Part shown: one piece after another, positions 34,777-46,341 of the stretch
Layout: each line of letters opens with the position of its first letter
Numbering within the stretch: position 1 is the first letter of the stretch
NCBI GenBank assembly: GCA_963930645.1
Contig: OZ005649.1
Span: 77,871,626 to 77,935,625, forward strand
Origin: Salticus scenicus
Taxonomy: Eukaryota > Arthropoda > Arachnida > Araneae > Salticidae
Length of the DNA: 64,000 bases
Direction of reading: 5' to 3'
Made by a program: the position numbers and the translations under genes
The notes under the pieces: model-generated
Databases searched by the model: none
Seen by the model: only the letters and a program-made list of their open reading frames with translations
What the model was told of the DNA's origin: nothing

Positions 34777-35570
34777 ATTCGTATAATTTTATTTTGTAGG
34801 TGCTAGGTGATTTAAAAATTGATAAATAATAAGATTCGCCTCGTTTGAAAATTATTGAGAACCTCTTTCTAACCAGTTGAAATATTAATCCGAGGTGTAG
34901 CAGTAAGTTACTCGCGTGCTACCTAAACAAGCCAAGGTTGAATTACGACGAACACAAAATTGTAACAGTCATTATAAGACCCCCCCCCCTACTTTTTTTT
35001 AATGGACTGTTTATATTAACGTGTCTGTAATAAGATAAATAACTCAAGTTCGATTGATTATTATAACCATTTTAAATTTTTTAGTTTTTAACGTTTTCAT
35101 GTAATTTAGCTAAAGATTTTGAAAGTAATTTAGCAGTTTATAGCAGGGTGGCCGGGAAAAGAAAAACCGCCAAATCGACAATTGGTGGTCCTTACATTAA
35201 ATTACATCGATTCTTTTAAATTATCATTTAGACTTATTTATTTATTTATATATTTATTTATATATTTTTTTTTCAAATCACAAATAATATTTAGTAATCT
35301 CTTCTACACAATAGAAAAAGTATTGGATTCGGTTTTTGACAGTTTTACACGTTTTGAGAGGACAGAACATGATTTGATTATTTTTAGAAAATGTCTGCCA
35401 GTCTGTGCGGGGGGCAAAAATGTGTTCCAACTGTATCTGAAGAAATACAGCTCAGAATTATATAAAAATTCATATGTATTCACCATGGCATAAATTAATA
35501 CCTATCAACTTTTTGTACAAATTGCTCAACAGGTTTCATTGCTGTTCTGCGATTTCTCCCATTTAAGAAC
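34777..35570. other. AT-rich spacer, no supported gene
   Basis: A 9-C run lies at about 34981-34989 and a (TTTA)n stretch near 35234-35270. The plus-strand open frame 35182-35493 (103 codons) contains a moderately complex C-terminal half but no motif I recognise, and its N-terminal half is the (TTTA)n repeat, so I leave it uncalled. Confidence 0.4.
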
Positions 35571-36100
35571 AATCTCAGGTTCTATTGTGTATATTCAAAC
35601 TAAACTTGATATATGAGAGGGCTATTATGAAACATTATGCTGATTCAATTTGGGTGCCTACCGGCCGATAGGTAACGGAACTAAGCTACAATTTTTTACG
35701 TGAATAGGAAGGCTACATCTTAGATTCTGTTGTATAAAATTGCAAAAAACTTGAGAGGAATATTAGAGGGCTAGCACGAAACATTACGCTTATTCAATTT
35801 TGGTTCAGATGGTCCATAGATGAAGCTGCTGTGAGGAAATTTACCCTGTGAATAAGAAGATTACATTTCGAATTCTATGCCATATACACCAAACTTGATA
35901 TGCGAGATAGCCATTATAAAAATGAATGCTTATTTAGTTTATGTGTATATCTAAAAAATAAATAAATAAAGCGTTGCTATTACTCACGACTTTCCATTAT
36001 GGCTATATCTCAGCATCTGTTGATTAAAATTTCAATAAACTCCATGTGTAAAATCTTTATTCAGAGAAGCTATATTAAACTTTTTTCCTATTCAACACTA
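35571..36100. repeat. Diverged repeat family 1, cluster d
   Basis: Loosely repeated phrases: 'gatatgagagggctattatg', 'gcttattcaattttgg', 'gtgaataggaaggctac' and 'gtgaataagaagattac', with spacing of about 110-140 bases. They resemble the clusters at 1851-2590 and 51380-51830. Confidence 0.4.
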
Positions 36101-36490
36101 AGGGGCACTTTTATACAGAATGACGTTTTGTGATAACCACAGCATACTAGTTATTATTTTAAATGCATTATTGCAATTATGACTGCTTTTTTTTTTTTTT
36201 TGGTAAATCAACCTTCTTTCGTTATTTTATTTATTCTTCCATTTCAAGGATAAACATTTATTTTCTTCATTTCAATGAATTGTGTCATTATTTGCACCAG
36301 TTTAGAAAGTTACTTTCCAGAAACTTGGGCTTTTATTATAAGGAATATTTATTTTTATTATAGATTAATAAAAAAAAAAAAATGTGATGACCACAACACT
36401 TCTTAGCACTTGGAAATTTAAAGCAGCGCAATCTAAATGATTGTTATCAATTCTTAATTTGAAATTACTCATTTTCTTTGTCGTAACATA
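36101..36490. other. AT-rich spacer, no gene seen
   Basis: Contains a T run at about 36187-36200 and an A run near 36369. The open frame 36163-36363 is AT-rich and unsupported. Confidence 0.4.
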
Positions 36491-36971
36491 CACTGAGAAA
36501 AAAAAAAAAATTAAATCGCCTTCCACTAGAATGAATAAGGGGCCATTTTCTAAATCCCTTAACTAGAAATATACATTTCCGAACTATGCGCATAAGGCAC
36601 GCCAATAAAGTGAATAGACGAAATGGTCGAGAATTTCTTGTTTACACATTTCTAGATGTTGAAACAATATTCTGAATATTCCGAATACTCTGAATGTTTT
36701 GTATTGCTAGAAATTCTCGCTTGATTTTCTAGAATTGGGTCATACACCAAGATTATAGTTGCTGAATCCCGCCTCTTGTAGTCTCATTTAATTGCAGAGA
36801 TTTTTAAATAACTTTGCCCTCGAGAATACAGGCAAACGCTCTAGAATTCTAGCCGGGGCTTCTAGAACTTGCTGTTCTACGGGACTAGAATTTATAAAAA
36901 TGACATGGAACTATTTTTTCTAGAGCCATAATTTAGATTCTAGATGTCAGTTACAGAATTTTTTTAGAGTG
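36491..36971 (+). mobile_element. CACTGAG MITE copy 1
   Basis: Starts CACTGAGAAAAA and ends ...TTTTTTAGAGTG, flanked by TA (36489-36490, 36972-36973). The interior is packed with CTAGAA/TTCTAG words and matches copies at 37234-37718, 39214-39688 (inverted) and 49538-49991. The TA target and short inverted termini point to a Tc1/mariner-type MITE. No coding capacity. Confidence 0.8.
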
Positions 36972-37233
36972 TATAACGTGTTTAATAATTATCATAAAAA
37001 TTCTGTTTTCTTTGAGTTAGGGAAAAGTTCACATTGGAAAAGGTATAGAAATAAGCAAGCTTGTTTATTTGGTGCTCGGGGGCGTATTTAATTTAATATT
37101 TAAGGGGATTATTCAATAAAATTTTTGAAACATAATGTTTTAAAATTTTACAAAATCTCAAATCTTTAATTCAAATTATTTTACATTTCTCATAAAAAAA
37201 ACTAAACAATTCATTTATCTTATCGTTTCAATA

Positions 37234-37718
37234 CACTGAAAGAAAAAAAAAAAAAAATATATATATACAGCTTTTATCTAGAACGAATAAGTGGTCATTT
37301 TCTAAATCCCTACACTAGAAATATAGATTTCTGAGCTGTGAATATAAGGCATGTCAATACGCTGAACAGACGAATTGATTAAGATTTTATAGTCTATACA
37401 TTTCTAGACGGTGACATAATACTCTGAATAATCTGAATAGTATGAATCCTTTGTATTGCGAAAAATTCTCGCTTGATTTTCTAGAATTGGGTTATAAACC
37501 AAGATTATAGTTGTTAAATCTCTCCTCTTATATACGCATTTATTTTCAGAGATATTTAAATAAGTTTGATATTGATAATGTAGATAAACGCTCTAGAATT
37601 CTAGAATTCTAGAACTCGTTTTCAAAAGGGACTAGAATTCATAAGGATAACATGGAACTATTTTTACTAGAGCTGCAATTTAGATTCTAGATGCCAGTTA
37701 GAGAACTTTTTCTTAGTC
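37234..37718 (+). mobile_element. CACTGAG MITE copy 2
   Basis: Same orientation as copy 1 and only about 260 bases to its right. Starts CACTGAAAGAAA after TA (37232-37233) and ends ...TTTCTTAGTC before TA (37719-37720). More diverged than copy 1. Confidence 0.8.
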
Positions 37719-37861
37719 TATGGCAATAATGAAATTTATATAAATGTTTATTCTTAAATGAATAATAGTTCTTGATGTTATACTTTTAACTTTGGTTGGA
37801 TATGTTAACAAAAATATCTATGTATAGACAATATGAAGAAATGTTTTAAAATTTTATCAGA

Positions 37862-37863
<2 letters not shown>

Positions 37864-37907
<44 letters not shown>

Positions 37908-37933
37908 GAAAAAAAAAAAAAAAAAAAAAAAAA
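37864..37933. repeat. Poly-T / poly-A head-to-head junction
   Basis: Forty T (37864-37903), then AATTG, then 25 A (37909-37933). This nearly perfect inverted homopolymer could be two retroposon tails joined, or an expansion. Confidence 0.9.
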
Positions 37934-38706
37934 GAGTGCAACTTTATATAAACTTGCAGAAATGAATACAAATTATATATAAATTCAAAATTAAATAAAT
38001 TATTGTATGTATTCATTTAATTGCGCCTAATAAATTCAGAAGATATAGATTAAGTCACATAATAGTACAGTTCTAAACAAAATGAACAGTTGATTTTGTT
38101 CGAGTGAAAGTTTCAAATTTAACTTTCAATCCTTTGAAATTTTATACCTGGACAAGAGAGTATACTTACTTTTTTTAATAAAGAAGGAGACTACTATTAA
38201 ACTACTTCTAATCTATTTGTTGTTTTATTCAGATCAAAAGAATTTTTAACCTCATGTTTCTTTACGTATATTTCTCAAATTAACTTAAAAGAATTATTTG
38301 TTAGAGAAAAAATAAATGACAGTTTTTTTGTGAAAAAGTTAATGTAACAGATGAAAAATATTAAAGTGCATATATTTTTTTTTATACGATGATACATTCA
38401 ATTCTTTTAAATAATCAATGTCTTATCACTTGCAGATGAAACTTGCTAATAAAAATAATCGAATTCTCTTTTAATTATTTAAATTCACAGTAAAGTATTA
38501 TTTGTTAACGAAAAAAATAAATGACCGTTAATGTTTTATCATTTGCATATAAAACATGTTAAAAAAATATATTTTTTATTGTACTAAAATAAATCATCTT
38601 TCAGTTACAAAATGTTTAATTAATTTTCAGCTAGTTGTAATTTTCTGTAGCTGTAAATACTGAACTAAAAGTAATAGAATGTGCATTAATTAATATTTTA
38701 AAAATC
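37934..38706. other. AT-rich spacer, no gene seen
   Basis: No feature recognised. The left border of the Tc1-like remnant lies at about 38706; its expected left terminus is missing. Confidence 0.4.
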
Positions 38707-39863
38707 CACGCTATTGCAATAGGTCTCCACGCTGTTGCAATAGGTCTGAGGATCACATCGCTACATCGGCGACGGGTCAGAACTCCACTTGTAATTATGC
38801 TGAAATCTGTACACCCATCAGTGCGCATGCCATTATAGAACATCAATCCCAACCGCCAGATCTGACACTTTCATGCACGAATGTGGGATTATTTCTAGTG
38901 CCGCGTTCCTTCCGGATGGAAATAAATCTATTTTCAGGATGAACAGGAAAACGAAGCTCGTCAGAGAAAATAATATTCCGCCATTCATTTATTCCCCTGT
39001 TAACATGCTCTGTTACAAAATCCCTGCATGCAAGAGCACGACGGTGCCTTGCTGTTAGCATAACACATAGCATTGGTCGACGATCAAACAGATTTACAGC
39101 ATAGAGTCGGCTTATAACAGTTTGAGTCGAAACTATGATGCCAGCAGCCGAATGAAGGTATTGCTGAAGAAGAGTGACATTCATATTTTGGTGTCTCCGA
39201 GCCGTTAGCGTTACACTGAGAAAAAATTCTGTAACTGACATCTAGAATCTAAATTGTGGCTCTAGAAAAAATAGTTCCATGTCATCCTGATAAATTCTAG
39301 TCCCCTTGAAAAGCGAGTTCTAGAAGCCCCTATTAGAATTCTAGAGCGTTTGCCTATATTTTCGAGGGCAAAGTTATTTAAAAATCTCTGCAAATAAATG
39401 AGACTACAAGTGGCGGGTTTCTGCAACTATAATCTTGGTTTATTACAAAATTTTAGAAAATAAAGCAAGAATTTCTCGCAATATAAATGATTCAGAATAT
39501 TTAGAGCATTCAGAATATTGTTTCACCATCTAGAAATGCGTACACTAGAAATTATTGATAATTTCGTCTATTCAGTTTATTGGCGTGCCTTATGTGCATA
39601 GCTCGGAAATCTATATTTCTAGTTAAGGGATTTAGAAAATGGCCACTTATTCATTCTAGAGAAAGTCGGTATATTTTTTTTCTCAGTGTAAGCCTGTTTT
39701 TCCAGCCTCCAAAAAACCGGTTCCAGAGTCTGGAAATCACACTTTGTGAAACTGCAACGGCCTGTTCCACTGCTTCAGCTTGGGTTTAGCTCCACTGTAA
39801 CAGACCAACAACTCTTTAAGTTTCTGAATCGATTAAATGACTTCATTGAGACATCTCACTCAT
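38707..39863 (-). pseudogene. Tc1-like transposase pseudogene, split by a MITE
   Basis: Read from 39863 leftward, the N-terminal part (39863-39691) has in-frame stops but retains the paired-type helix-turn-helix segment with VSQSVISRLWNRF. The coding part then breaks at the MITE (39214-39688). It resumes at 39213 with the second DNA-binding subdomain (TVISRLYAVNLFDRRP) and the catalytic region EWRNIIFSDELRF, where the SDE aspartate is the second-acidic-residue landmark of the Tc1 DDE family. GTRNNPTFVHESVRSGGWD follows. Then comes a frameshift into a segment with RTDGCTDF...VILRP, after which homology stops before the last catalytic residue. About 15-20 residues seem missing at the MITE junction. 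Non-functional by stops, frameshift, insertion and truncation. Confidence 0.85.
39214..39688 (-). mobile_element. CACTGAG MITE copy 3, inside the Tc1 transposase
   Basis: CACTGAGAAAAAATTCTG (39214) to ...TTTTCTCAGTG (39688), TA on both sides (39212-39213, 39689-39690), opposite orientation to copies 1 and 2. It has the cleanest TIRs of the four copies and lies inside a recognisable transposase, so its boundaries are certain. The first residues of the 132-codon minus-strand frame at 38843-39241 come from the MITE, not the transposase. Confidence 0.9.
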
Positions 39864-40117
39864 CGAAACAACACATTTACTGCATGTCAATTATTCTTTT
39901 CCACTTTATTTTTTGCCTAAATTTGAAAGCCAAATTTCATTCGCTGCCACTACAGCGACGTTTTCGACACGAAACTCAAAAATTGTGTACTCTGAACTTT
40001 TAAAATGAAAAAAATTTTCATTTGTGACTTTCTACTTCAATTTTCTACGAAAAAAACTTCACTTATACTGTTATTTTATACAATACTTACAACATTCTTT
40101 AATTGTTTTGATCAGTG

Positions 40118-42655
40118 TATATATATGTATATATATATGAAAAATATCACATGAGCAGATTTGATGACAATTTATGAAATTTATATGGAACAAAATTTAT
40201 GCATTGAAATTATGGATTAGATTAGCTATATTAAAATGTAATGCAAGTTTTATCGGATTATTCCATATTGTTATAAATATAAACAAATTTAAAATTTAAA
40301 TACAATAATATATACATCATGCTAAATATTAGACTATAACTATCAAAGCAATATTAGTGACATTACATGTTAGAAAATAAAAAGATATTTTTCTGATTAG
40401 GATTAACCTATCTTTAATAATAATATAAATTTTAATTATGTAAAAACTTTGAACTTGTATGTATTGATACATTTAATTTAATTTTCCGTTACTTTTTTTA
40501 TATTTAGCTGACAGTACTTATTAGATACATCTTACTCTTACAAATCTTACATTTATTAAAAATATTTTAATTATCTTCCTTCATTTTCATTTTACTATGA
40601 CACGGAATTAAAAAAGTTACCTTCATTTACATTCATTTTATTGTCGTATAGAATTATTAAAATTTTCTTCATTAATTAATTTAAAGTTGTTAATTAACAT
40701 ATAAAATTGGACACACGATCTATATGCCAGTAAAAAAATCCGATTTTCTTTTTAGAATAGAGCTATTTATTGAAAGTATTTTAATTACGGTATAAACAGT
40801 ATAAAAAATTTTTATAAAGCGATTTTGTTAATTTAGAAGAAAAAAAAAATAAATATTTGTGAGCTTGAAAATTGCATCTTTCGTATACATAATTAAAGCG
40901 TAACATTTTAAATGAAGATTAAAGTTTTTGACTTTATTTTTAAAACCAATTTGAAACAAAAGTCTATTATCTCGATTTAATTTTCCTAAATCATTGAAAT
41001 ATTACATTTAATATTTATTTACTTTGAAAATATGAATAGACTAAAATATTTCCTTTTCAAAAATAATTAAAAATTTCCAAGATTAAACAGTTTTAGGTAA
41101 TTAGGCTTAAATGTTATTTTTAAGGAAATATAGTTTGCTTATTTGAAAATCTATGAAAGAAATTTTGTAATTATTAGTTTGCTTTTGCGTCACACAATCT
41201 TTGAATTAGTTAATAGCAAAACTCTCATAATTTTCTCGTTAAACTTTTAAATAACTTTTATTAAACATTTCATGTTTATTGTATTCGTACACAAATTAAG
41301 TAAAGAAATTCGATGTTTCTTAAATAAGAAATGTATTTATAATATCTCTATAGAAAACTTATATGTTTATTTTTAATTTAAATATATATCGTTGGAAGCA
41401 TTATCTTTCTTCGATTTTTTATTCAAATAATTTAACCTAATATTAAACCAATTTGAGGTTAAAATTATTCTTAGTATTTAATTGATTCAAGGTTTTATTT
41501 AAACTAACAAAACAATGTAGGTTTTAGTTAAAAGCGATATCAGGGAATTATTATGTTAATATAACTTTAGTAATACTTTTTATTATTTTTGAATAATTTC
41601 CATTATTGAAGTTATTATTTTAGTATTTCCATAAAGTCTGTATTTGACGAGCTTTGATTTAAGTTCATTTCTATTTTCCTAAATGATGTTAAATAATATA
41701 AAAAATAGTGCAATTTCAAACAAAACATAAGTAAAAATGCTTATCCTTAGAATAATCTTTTAATCATAAAATTAATAAATACAATTACAGGAAGTGGCTT
41801 ACTTTTTAAGATTAAAAAGCAAGTATTATATGGTACATTCAGTCCCAAGTATTTAACCATGAAAATTGACTTTTGTTCTATCTCTTTATAAATTAAAAAT
41901 TATATATGGAATTTATGTATATGTGTATTCATTTGTAGCTGCATTTTAGTAATAATGTATTGCATCTGCCTGCAGTTTACTTTATTGCAACTCAACTGTT
42001 AAAAAGGAGCAAGCTGTTTCCGCACGCATTCGAAAAATTTAGAAGTGGGAAATTGTCAAAGATTAACTTTACAACATTTTGTAATGGTTAAAGCATTTAA
42101 TTTTATTCTGTATGGTTCCAAGGACTTCAATTTACGTAATGCATCAGAGACTAAGTAACACTTTTTGTAAAAAAGTCCCATTGTTATTTCAAATATGTTA
42201 AAACAAACGGTGTTATTCAGAATTATGATAAAACCAATTGGCTATGCTTTAAGAGAAAAATATGATATCAGAAAGTGCCATCTGACTCACAGTGCAAAAC
42301 AACTTTTCTATGCAAGATAAGTTTAAATGAATGCCGCATTTCAATATTTTACTACGTAAAAAGAAATTCATGTATTTAGTAAAATGATATTTACATGTAG
42401 AAGTATTATAATCATGTTTAGAAAAATGTTCCTCACTATTTTTTACTATATACGCCATGAATCAAGCCAATGCAATTATTAGCAATTCTTATGCAGCATG
42501 TCTGTATCGTTCCTGGCTATAACAGTTGCGGTAAGTACTAATCATGTCCACTGGATATGGAGTATTATGCATGCGAATCTTTATGACTCCTTTTAAAGAA
42601 AAATCGCGATAATTGAAAAATTTGATAAATGCGTAGCTATTCTATCAATTCTTGT
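40118..42655. other. Long AT-rich stretch, no feature seen
   Basis: About 2.5 kb of A/T-rich sequence with no open frame longer than about 70 codons, no RNA gene, no TIR pair and no tandem repeat that I could recognise beyond a short (TA)n near 40119-40138. Confidence 0.5.
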
Positions 42656-42659
42656 TATA

Positions 42660-43060
42660 GCGCCCCACCAGTGGCCGAGAGGTTCTGATCTCGAAGCTGA
42701 TAGATCGGAAGTGCCAGATTGCAACCGAGGTCGCGTTCGTCAACTATCTGTTTGGAGTTTTATGTGTTTTTCTTCGAAACTCGCATTAATACATACAAGT
42801 TAGGACCCGCTAAAAAGCCCCCCTCCGGAGACTGAGGACCCTTGTGTACTCAATCTGCCTTCATTCGCCCCACATCTCACATTCGCCTTGGACAGCAAGG
42901 ACAGATACGGAACCAATCCACTGTTGTGGTAACGTGCTATTGAAGCGGTTTTGTATTTCAATTGTGGTGGTGTATAATCCCGTTTCGAAATAACGTTGGA
43001 TAAGTTACCTTACATCTGCAGCCTAAGCTATAATTGGAGCATAATTAGATTCCCAATACC
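42660..43060 (+). mobile_element. Candidate tRNA-derived SINE
   Basis: A G+C-rich island in AT-rich DNA. TGGCCGAGAGG (42672-42682) matches the pol III A box and resembles the D-arm of Ser/Leu tRNAs. A degenerate B-box-like CGTTCGTCAAC follows about 52 bases later (42734-42744). A tRNA-unrelated body then follows (AAAAAGCCCCCCTCCGGAGA at about 42811, then CCTTGGACAGCAAGGACAG at about 42890). Not a tRNA gene, because the anticodon and acceptor stems do not close. No clear 3' tail or target duplication was identified, so boundaries are approximate. Confidence 0.4.
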
Positions 43061-44380
43061 CCTAATACTGTGCATTTACATGCGAAATGTTAATCATAAA
43101 TTGTGTATATTATCTTTACAGTATGTATATTTTGAATAAATACATTAATTATTAAACCTTTCAAATCCAAAATTCGCTTTGACAAACTTTTTATCTTTAA
43201 ATTTGTCGTTTTAATTTTAAATCCTTATTCGTGGAAACTTGTGAATTAACAGTATGTTTCTATGCTCACAAGTACTTTTTATGATGTTGTCTTTTTAATA
43301 CTTTTGGAGTATTTTGTGATTTAATCAAATTTGAAACCTATAATACTAACTTTTAATAAACATTAATAAAATTATAAATATTAATAAATTTAATAAAGTG
43401 CATAACGCATAAAATAACATATTTAATAGATATTAATGAAATGCATAGCGTCCTTTCAATATATTAAAAGTATATTGAAAAAGAGTAGCATAATGAATAA
43501 TAGGGGAGAGAAAGAGAACGGAAGAAAAAGAATGTGGGACACTGATGTCTATATATTATTTGCTGTTATGTATTATTTGAAGTATAAAAATATATTATAT
43601 CTAATTGATGTAATATGAACGCATATGGTTTTTCAGAGTAATCTATTATTTTTAATAGAAAATTAAAGAGAAAATATAGAATGTCCAGCAAAAAGAATCA
43701 AGGCAGATATTTTTTTATGTTTTTTTTTTTATATACAATGGCAAACATAACGTTTATAGTAATATTAAATGCAATTAAAACAGAGAAAAAAAATACAAGT
43801 ACTGATATTAGTTGCACACTTATACAATGAAATAACACACCGCACATTCTGACAAGCTATGAAATTTCCATTTAGAACATTTTATTTGATGCAAATTTAT
43901 CTGTAAAAATGCATAATATTTCATATTATTTATTTCACAAATACCAGAAATAAAAACGAAATTTTAAGATTGCTGCTTTTTTATTCAACAGTCACTAATA
44001 ATTTTGAGAAGCTATATTTGCTATACATATTTGACAATTAATGTTCTAAATAATTAGGCAACCGTTAAATTAAAAATTTAGCGGTAGATATTGAATTAAA
44101 AAGGTACAAATTCTGGCAACACTGGTTCTGTACTATTCATTGCTGCTACTCTTGACGAATTTTTGAGAGCAGAATATCAAGCAATTTTTATTTCGTCCTT
44201 TTAATATGTAGTAAATTTTTATCAAAAATTATTTGTGAAGGAGAAATAAAGTCATATAAGCACTGGGAATGGTGATATTTTTTTTTTTTTTTTTTACTCT
44301 ATTAGAAAAAGTAATCGCATCTTACAATTTTTTTCAATAACGTTGAACAATAAGGTTTTAATTTACAGTTATCCATTTAC
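43061..44380. other. AT-rich spacer, no gene seen
   Basis: Includes an 18-T run near 44279-44296 and a CTGGCAACACTG word (44113-44124). The plus-strand frame 43436-43618 has no recognisable motif. Confidence 0.4.
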
Positions 44381-44386
44381 TTTATT
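44381..44386 (-). terminator. Polyadenylation signal of gustatory receptor 2
   Basis: AATAAA on the minus strand about 65 bases downstream of the receptor 2 stop codon, at a distance suitable for 3'-end formation. Prediction only; AATAAA is common in AT-rich DNA. Confidence 0.4.
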
Positions 44387-44451
44387 TATCAGTTATAATT
44401 TTCCAACAAAATTTTGAAAGTATAATAATCAAACAAGAAATTAAAAATTAA

Positions 44452-45552
44452 TTATTTTATGCCCACGTTATCAATTAACAATGTATAAGTAAGGATTGTT
44501 CCAAAGGATCCAATAATAAAATTTCTCTTTATGCATAAAAATCCCCACACACTCATTGAAATTTCTTCGTCACAATTTTGAAGAAATCTTAAATACGAAG
44601 AAATGACTTGAGGATTGTCCTCTTGCAATTTTTTGGATTCTGCTCTTATTAGTAACGAAGCTTCATGAACACGAGAAGCAGATAATGTCATTGCGATGTT
44701 ATTGCTGAAGCTAATTATAATTGAACAAATCAATGGTATGCCAGGAATACCCTCGATTGGTTTTAAAACAATTGTCAAACCCATGTAAAGCAGTATACAA
44801 TTGTGAAAAAAAGTAATAAAATACAAATAACCAACGTTAGAGTCAATAAATATCACAACTGATTTTATTTCATTGTAAAGGAATGTTAATTTGTTGTAAT
44901 TGTATCTTGGAAAGCATTTCATTGATGAATAGAAGTTTAAAATAAGATTTTTTATTTCATAACAAGTGATAACATACACAATGGGAAAGATATTTAGAGG
45001 CATAGAAATCAAAATTGTATTACCATATGCTAAGAGAAAAGAAATTACGAATCGAAAAAGCGTATGTTTAGGTTGGTAATTAAAAAGAATAAATTTGAAC
45101 ATATCAGTTGCAAGCAACGCATAAATCGCATAGATCAACAAAAATATGTTTAGGGAAATAATTAAGCTACTCCAAATTACCAACCAGAAAGGCATACAAA
45201 CTTTATTACACTCTCTGAATGTAATACGGTATATCTTTTTTCTGAAAATATTCAATTTATTTAAGCATTTATACAAGTGAACACGAACTGAGATGTATAC
45301 GAAAATTGTTGCTAAAGGAAAAACTATTTCTTTCAGTGAGATACCACTACGATTTAGAAATACAGAAACATTCTGCAATATTACAAAGACAGATAATAAT
45401 AAGATAAGGAATGCATTCATTATTTTATACAAATTACAATGATTATTATCCTTGGTCTGAAGAAAATAATAGCGACGTTTTATCAGAAATAAGCACATTA
45501 CAGAAAGAAAATATACCATTTTGTAAATGTAATTTTTTATGTCGATTTTCAT
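44452..45552 (-). CDS. Gustatory (chemosensory) receptor 2, single-exon open frame
   Basis: A 366-residue seven-helix protein, paralog of the receptor at 17306-18397; residue-by-residue alignment runs from end to end with only small length differences. Helices are at about residues 44-61, 75-95, 121-147, 165-195, 240-262, 270-292 and 344-360. Shared landmarks are CNLYKI before the first helix, the RYNYNKLTF segment in the long loop before helix 5, LSASRVHEASLLI after helix 6, LRFLQNCDEEISM, and the last helix GSFGTILTYTLLIDN. The N-terminus and first loop diverge most, as expected where gustatory receptors vary. The expected role is a ligand-gated cation channel in chemosensory neurons with unknown ligand. 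Stop is TAA (44452-44454). No stop or frameshift, so probably functional. Transcription and any upstream noncoding exon are unverified. Confidence 0.88.
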   Translation of the reverse strand: MKIDIKNYIYKMVYFLSVMCLFLIKRRYYFLQTKDNNHCNLYKIMNAFLILLLSVFVILQNVSVFLNRSGISLKEIVFPLATIFVYISVRVHLYKCLNKLNIFRKKIYRITFRECNKVCMPFWLVIWSSLIISLNIFLLIYAIYALLATDMFKFILFNYQPKHTLFRFVISFLLAYGNTILISMPLNIFPIVYVITCYEIKNLILNFYSSMKCFPRYNYNKLTFLYNEIKSVVIFIDSNVGYLYFITFFHNCILLYMGLTIVLKPIEGIPGIPLICSIIISFSNNIAMTLSASRVHEASLLIRAESKKLQEDNPQVISSYLRFLQNCDEEISMSVWGFLCIKRNFIIGSFGTILTYTLLIDNVGIK

Positions 45553-46229
45553 AATGGTTGAAAAAAAAATAATAACTATGAACGGTCGAATTTTATTGTA
45601 AATTGTATTCTTTTAATAATTTATTAAACATTTTATAAAATTTCTTATTGATATTTTACTGAACAGATTACTATGCAACATATTACTATGCAACATATTG
45701 CTATTGCGTCTGATATGAAACGTTTTTCAAAAATTCGTAAGTTTCATCAAATTGCAAGATTAAGAGATATTAACCAATGTGTTTAGTTTCCTTTCATTTG
45801 GGATTTAAATATAAAACAACAATTTAATAAGAATTTAATTATTTTGAGAATAGCTTTATAAAATATTATATTAAAATACACCTTGTTATTTTAACACTGC
45901 CTTAATTCAACTTCAAATTCAAAACATACTTATAAAAATTCAACTGAGTATTAGAATGAAAAAATATAAACACGAATTTCAAAAATTAATTTTTTCATAA
46001 AATAGTCATAATGAAATTTTTAGTGAAAAGAACGTTCTGAAATCTCAAAATTAAATTCACTGCTTTTAGAGATTTTTAAATCTACACTTTATCACCATTC
46101 ATTAAATTTTCTTGTTGAAAAGTAACACAACATCCATTCAATGAAAACGAATCGCTTCATGTGCATCGAGACGAAAAACAATGTAATAGAAATTTTTATG
46201 TTTATCGAATATCGATAGTAAGCAATTTT
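45553..46229. other. 5' flank of gustatory receptor 2
   Basis: AT-rich. 'ttactatgcaacatatt' is tandemly doubled near 45669-45698. No TATA or initiator is obvious near the start codon. Confidence 0.4.
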
Positions 46230-46341
46230 TCTTTTCAATTATAATAATGAATCATTCCCCACAATGCGTGCCTTATTTTCAGATGAAACCAATTATAATC
46301 TGAATTTTGTATTATGAAATTTTACTTTTTGTTGTTTGATC
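46230..46341 (-). promoter_or_regulatory. Conserved upstream block of receptor 2
   Basis: Counterpart of 19019-19140: 46230-46253 is identical to 19019-19042, followed by AATGCGT, CAATTATAATC and TTATGAAATTT words in the same order and similar spacing. The sequence between these words is diverged (for example 'attccccac' against 'tttttatataa'), so the matches stand out. Confidence 0.5.

Larger units (their letters stand above)
38707..40117 (-). mobile_element. Tc1-like transposon remnant, left end lost
   Basis: The right terminus, read on the minus strand, is CACTGATCAAAACAATTAAA starting at 40117 and preceded by a TA target (40118-40119), a typical Tc1-family end. Inside are a leader (about 39864-40097), a dead transposase in two pieces and a 475-bp MITE inserted within it. 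The left terminus is absent; homology stops near 38707 just after a 20-base tandem duplication ('acgctgttgcaataggtct'), so the copy is 3' truncated and immobile. Confidence 0.8.

Noticed and set aside
35182..35493. 103-codon plus-strand frame
   Set aside because: The first half is a (TTTA)n repeat and the remainder has no motif; a chance frame cannot be excluded.
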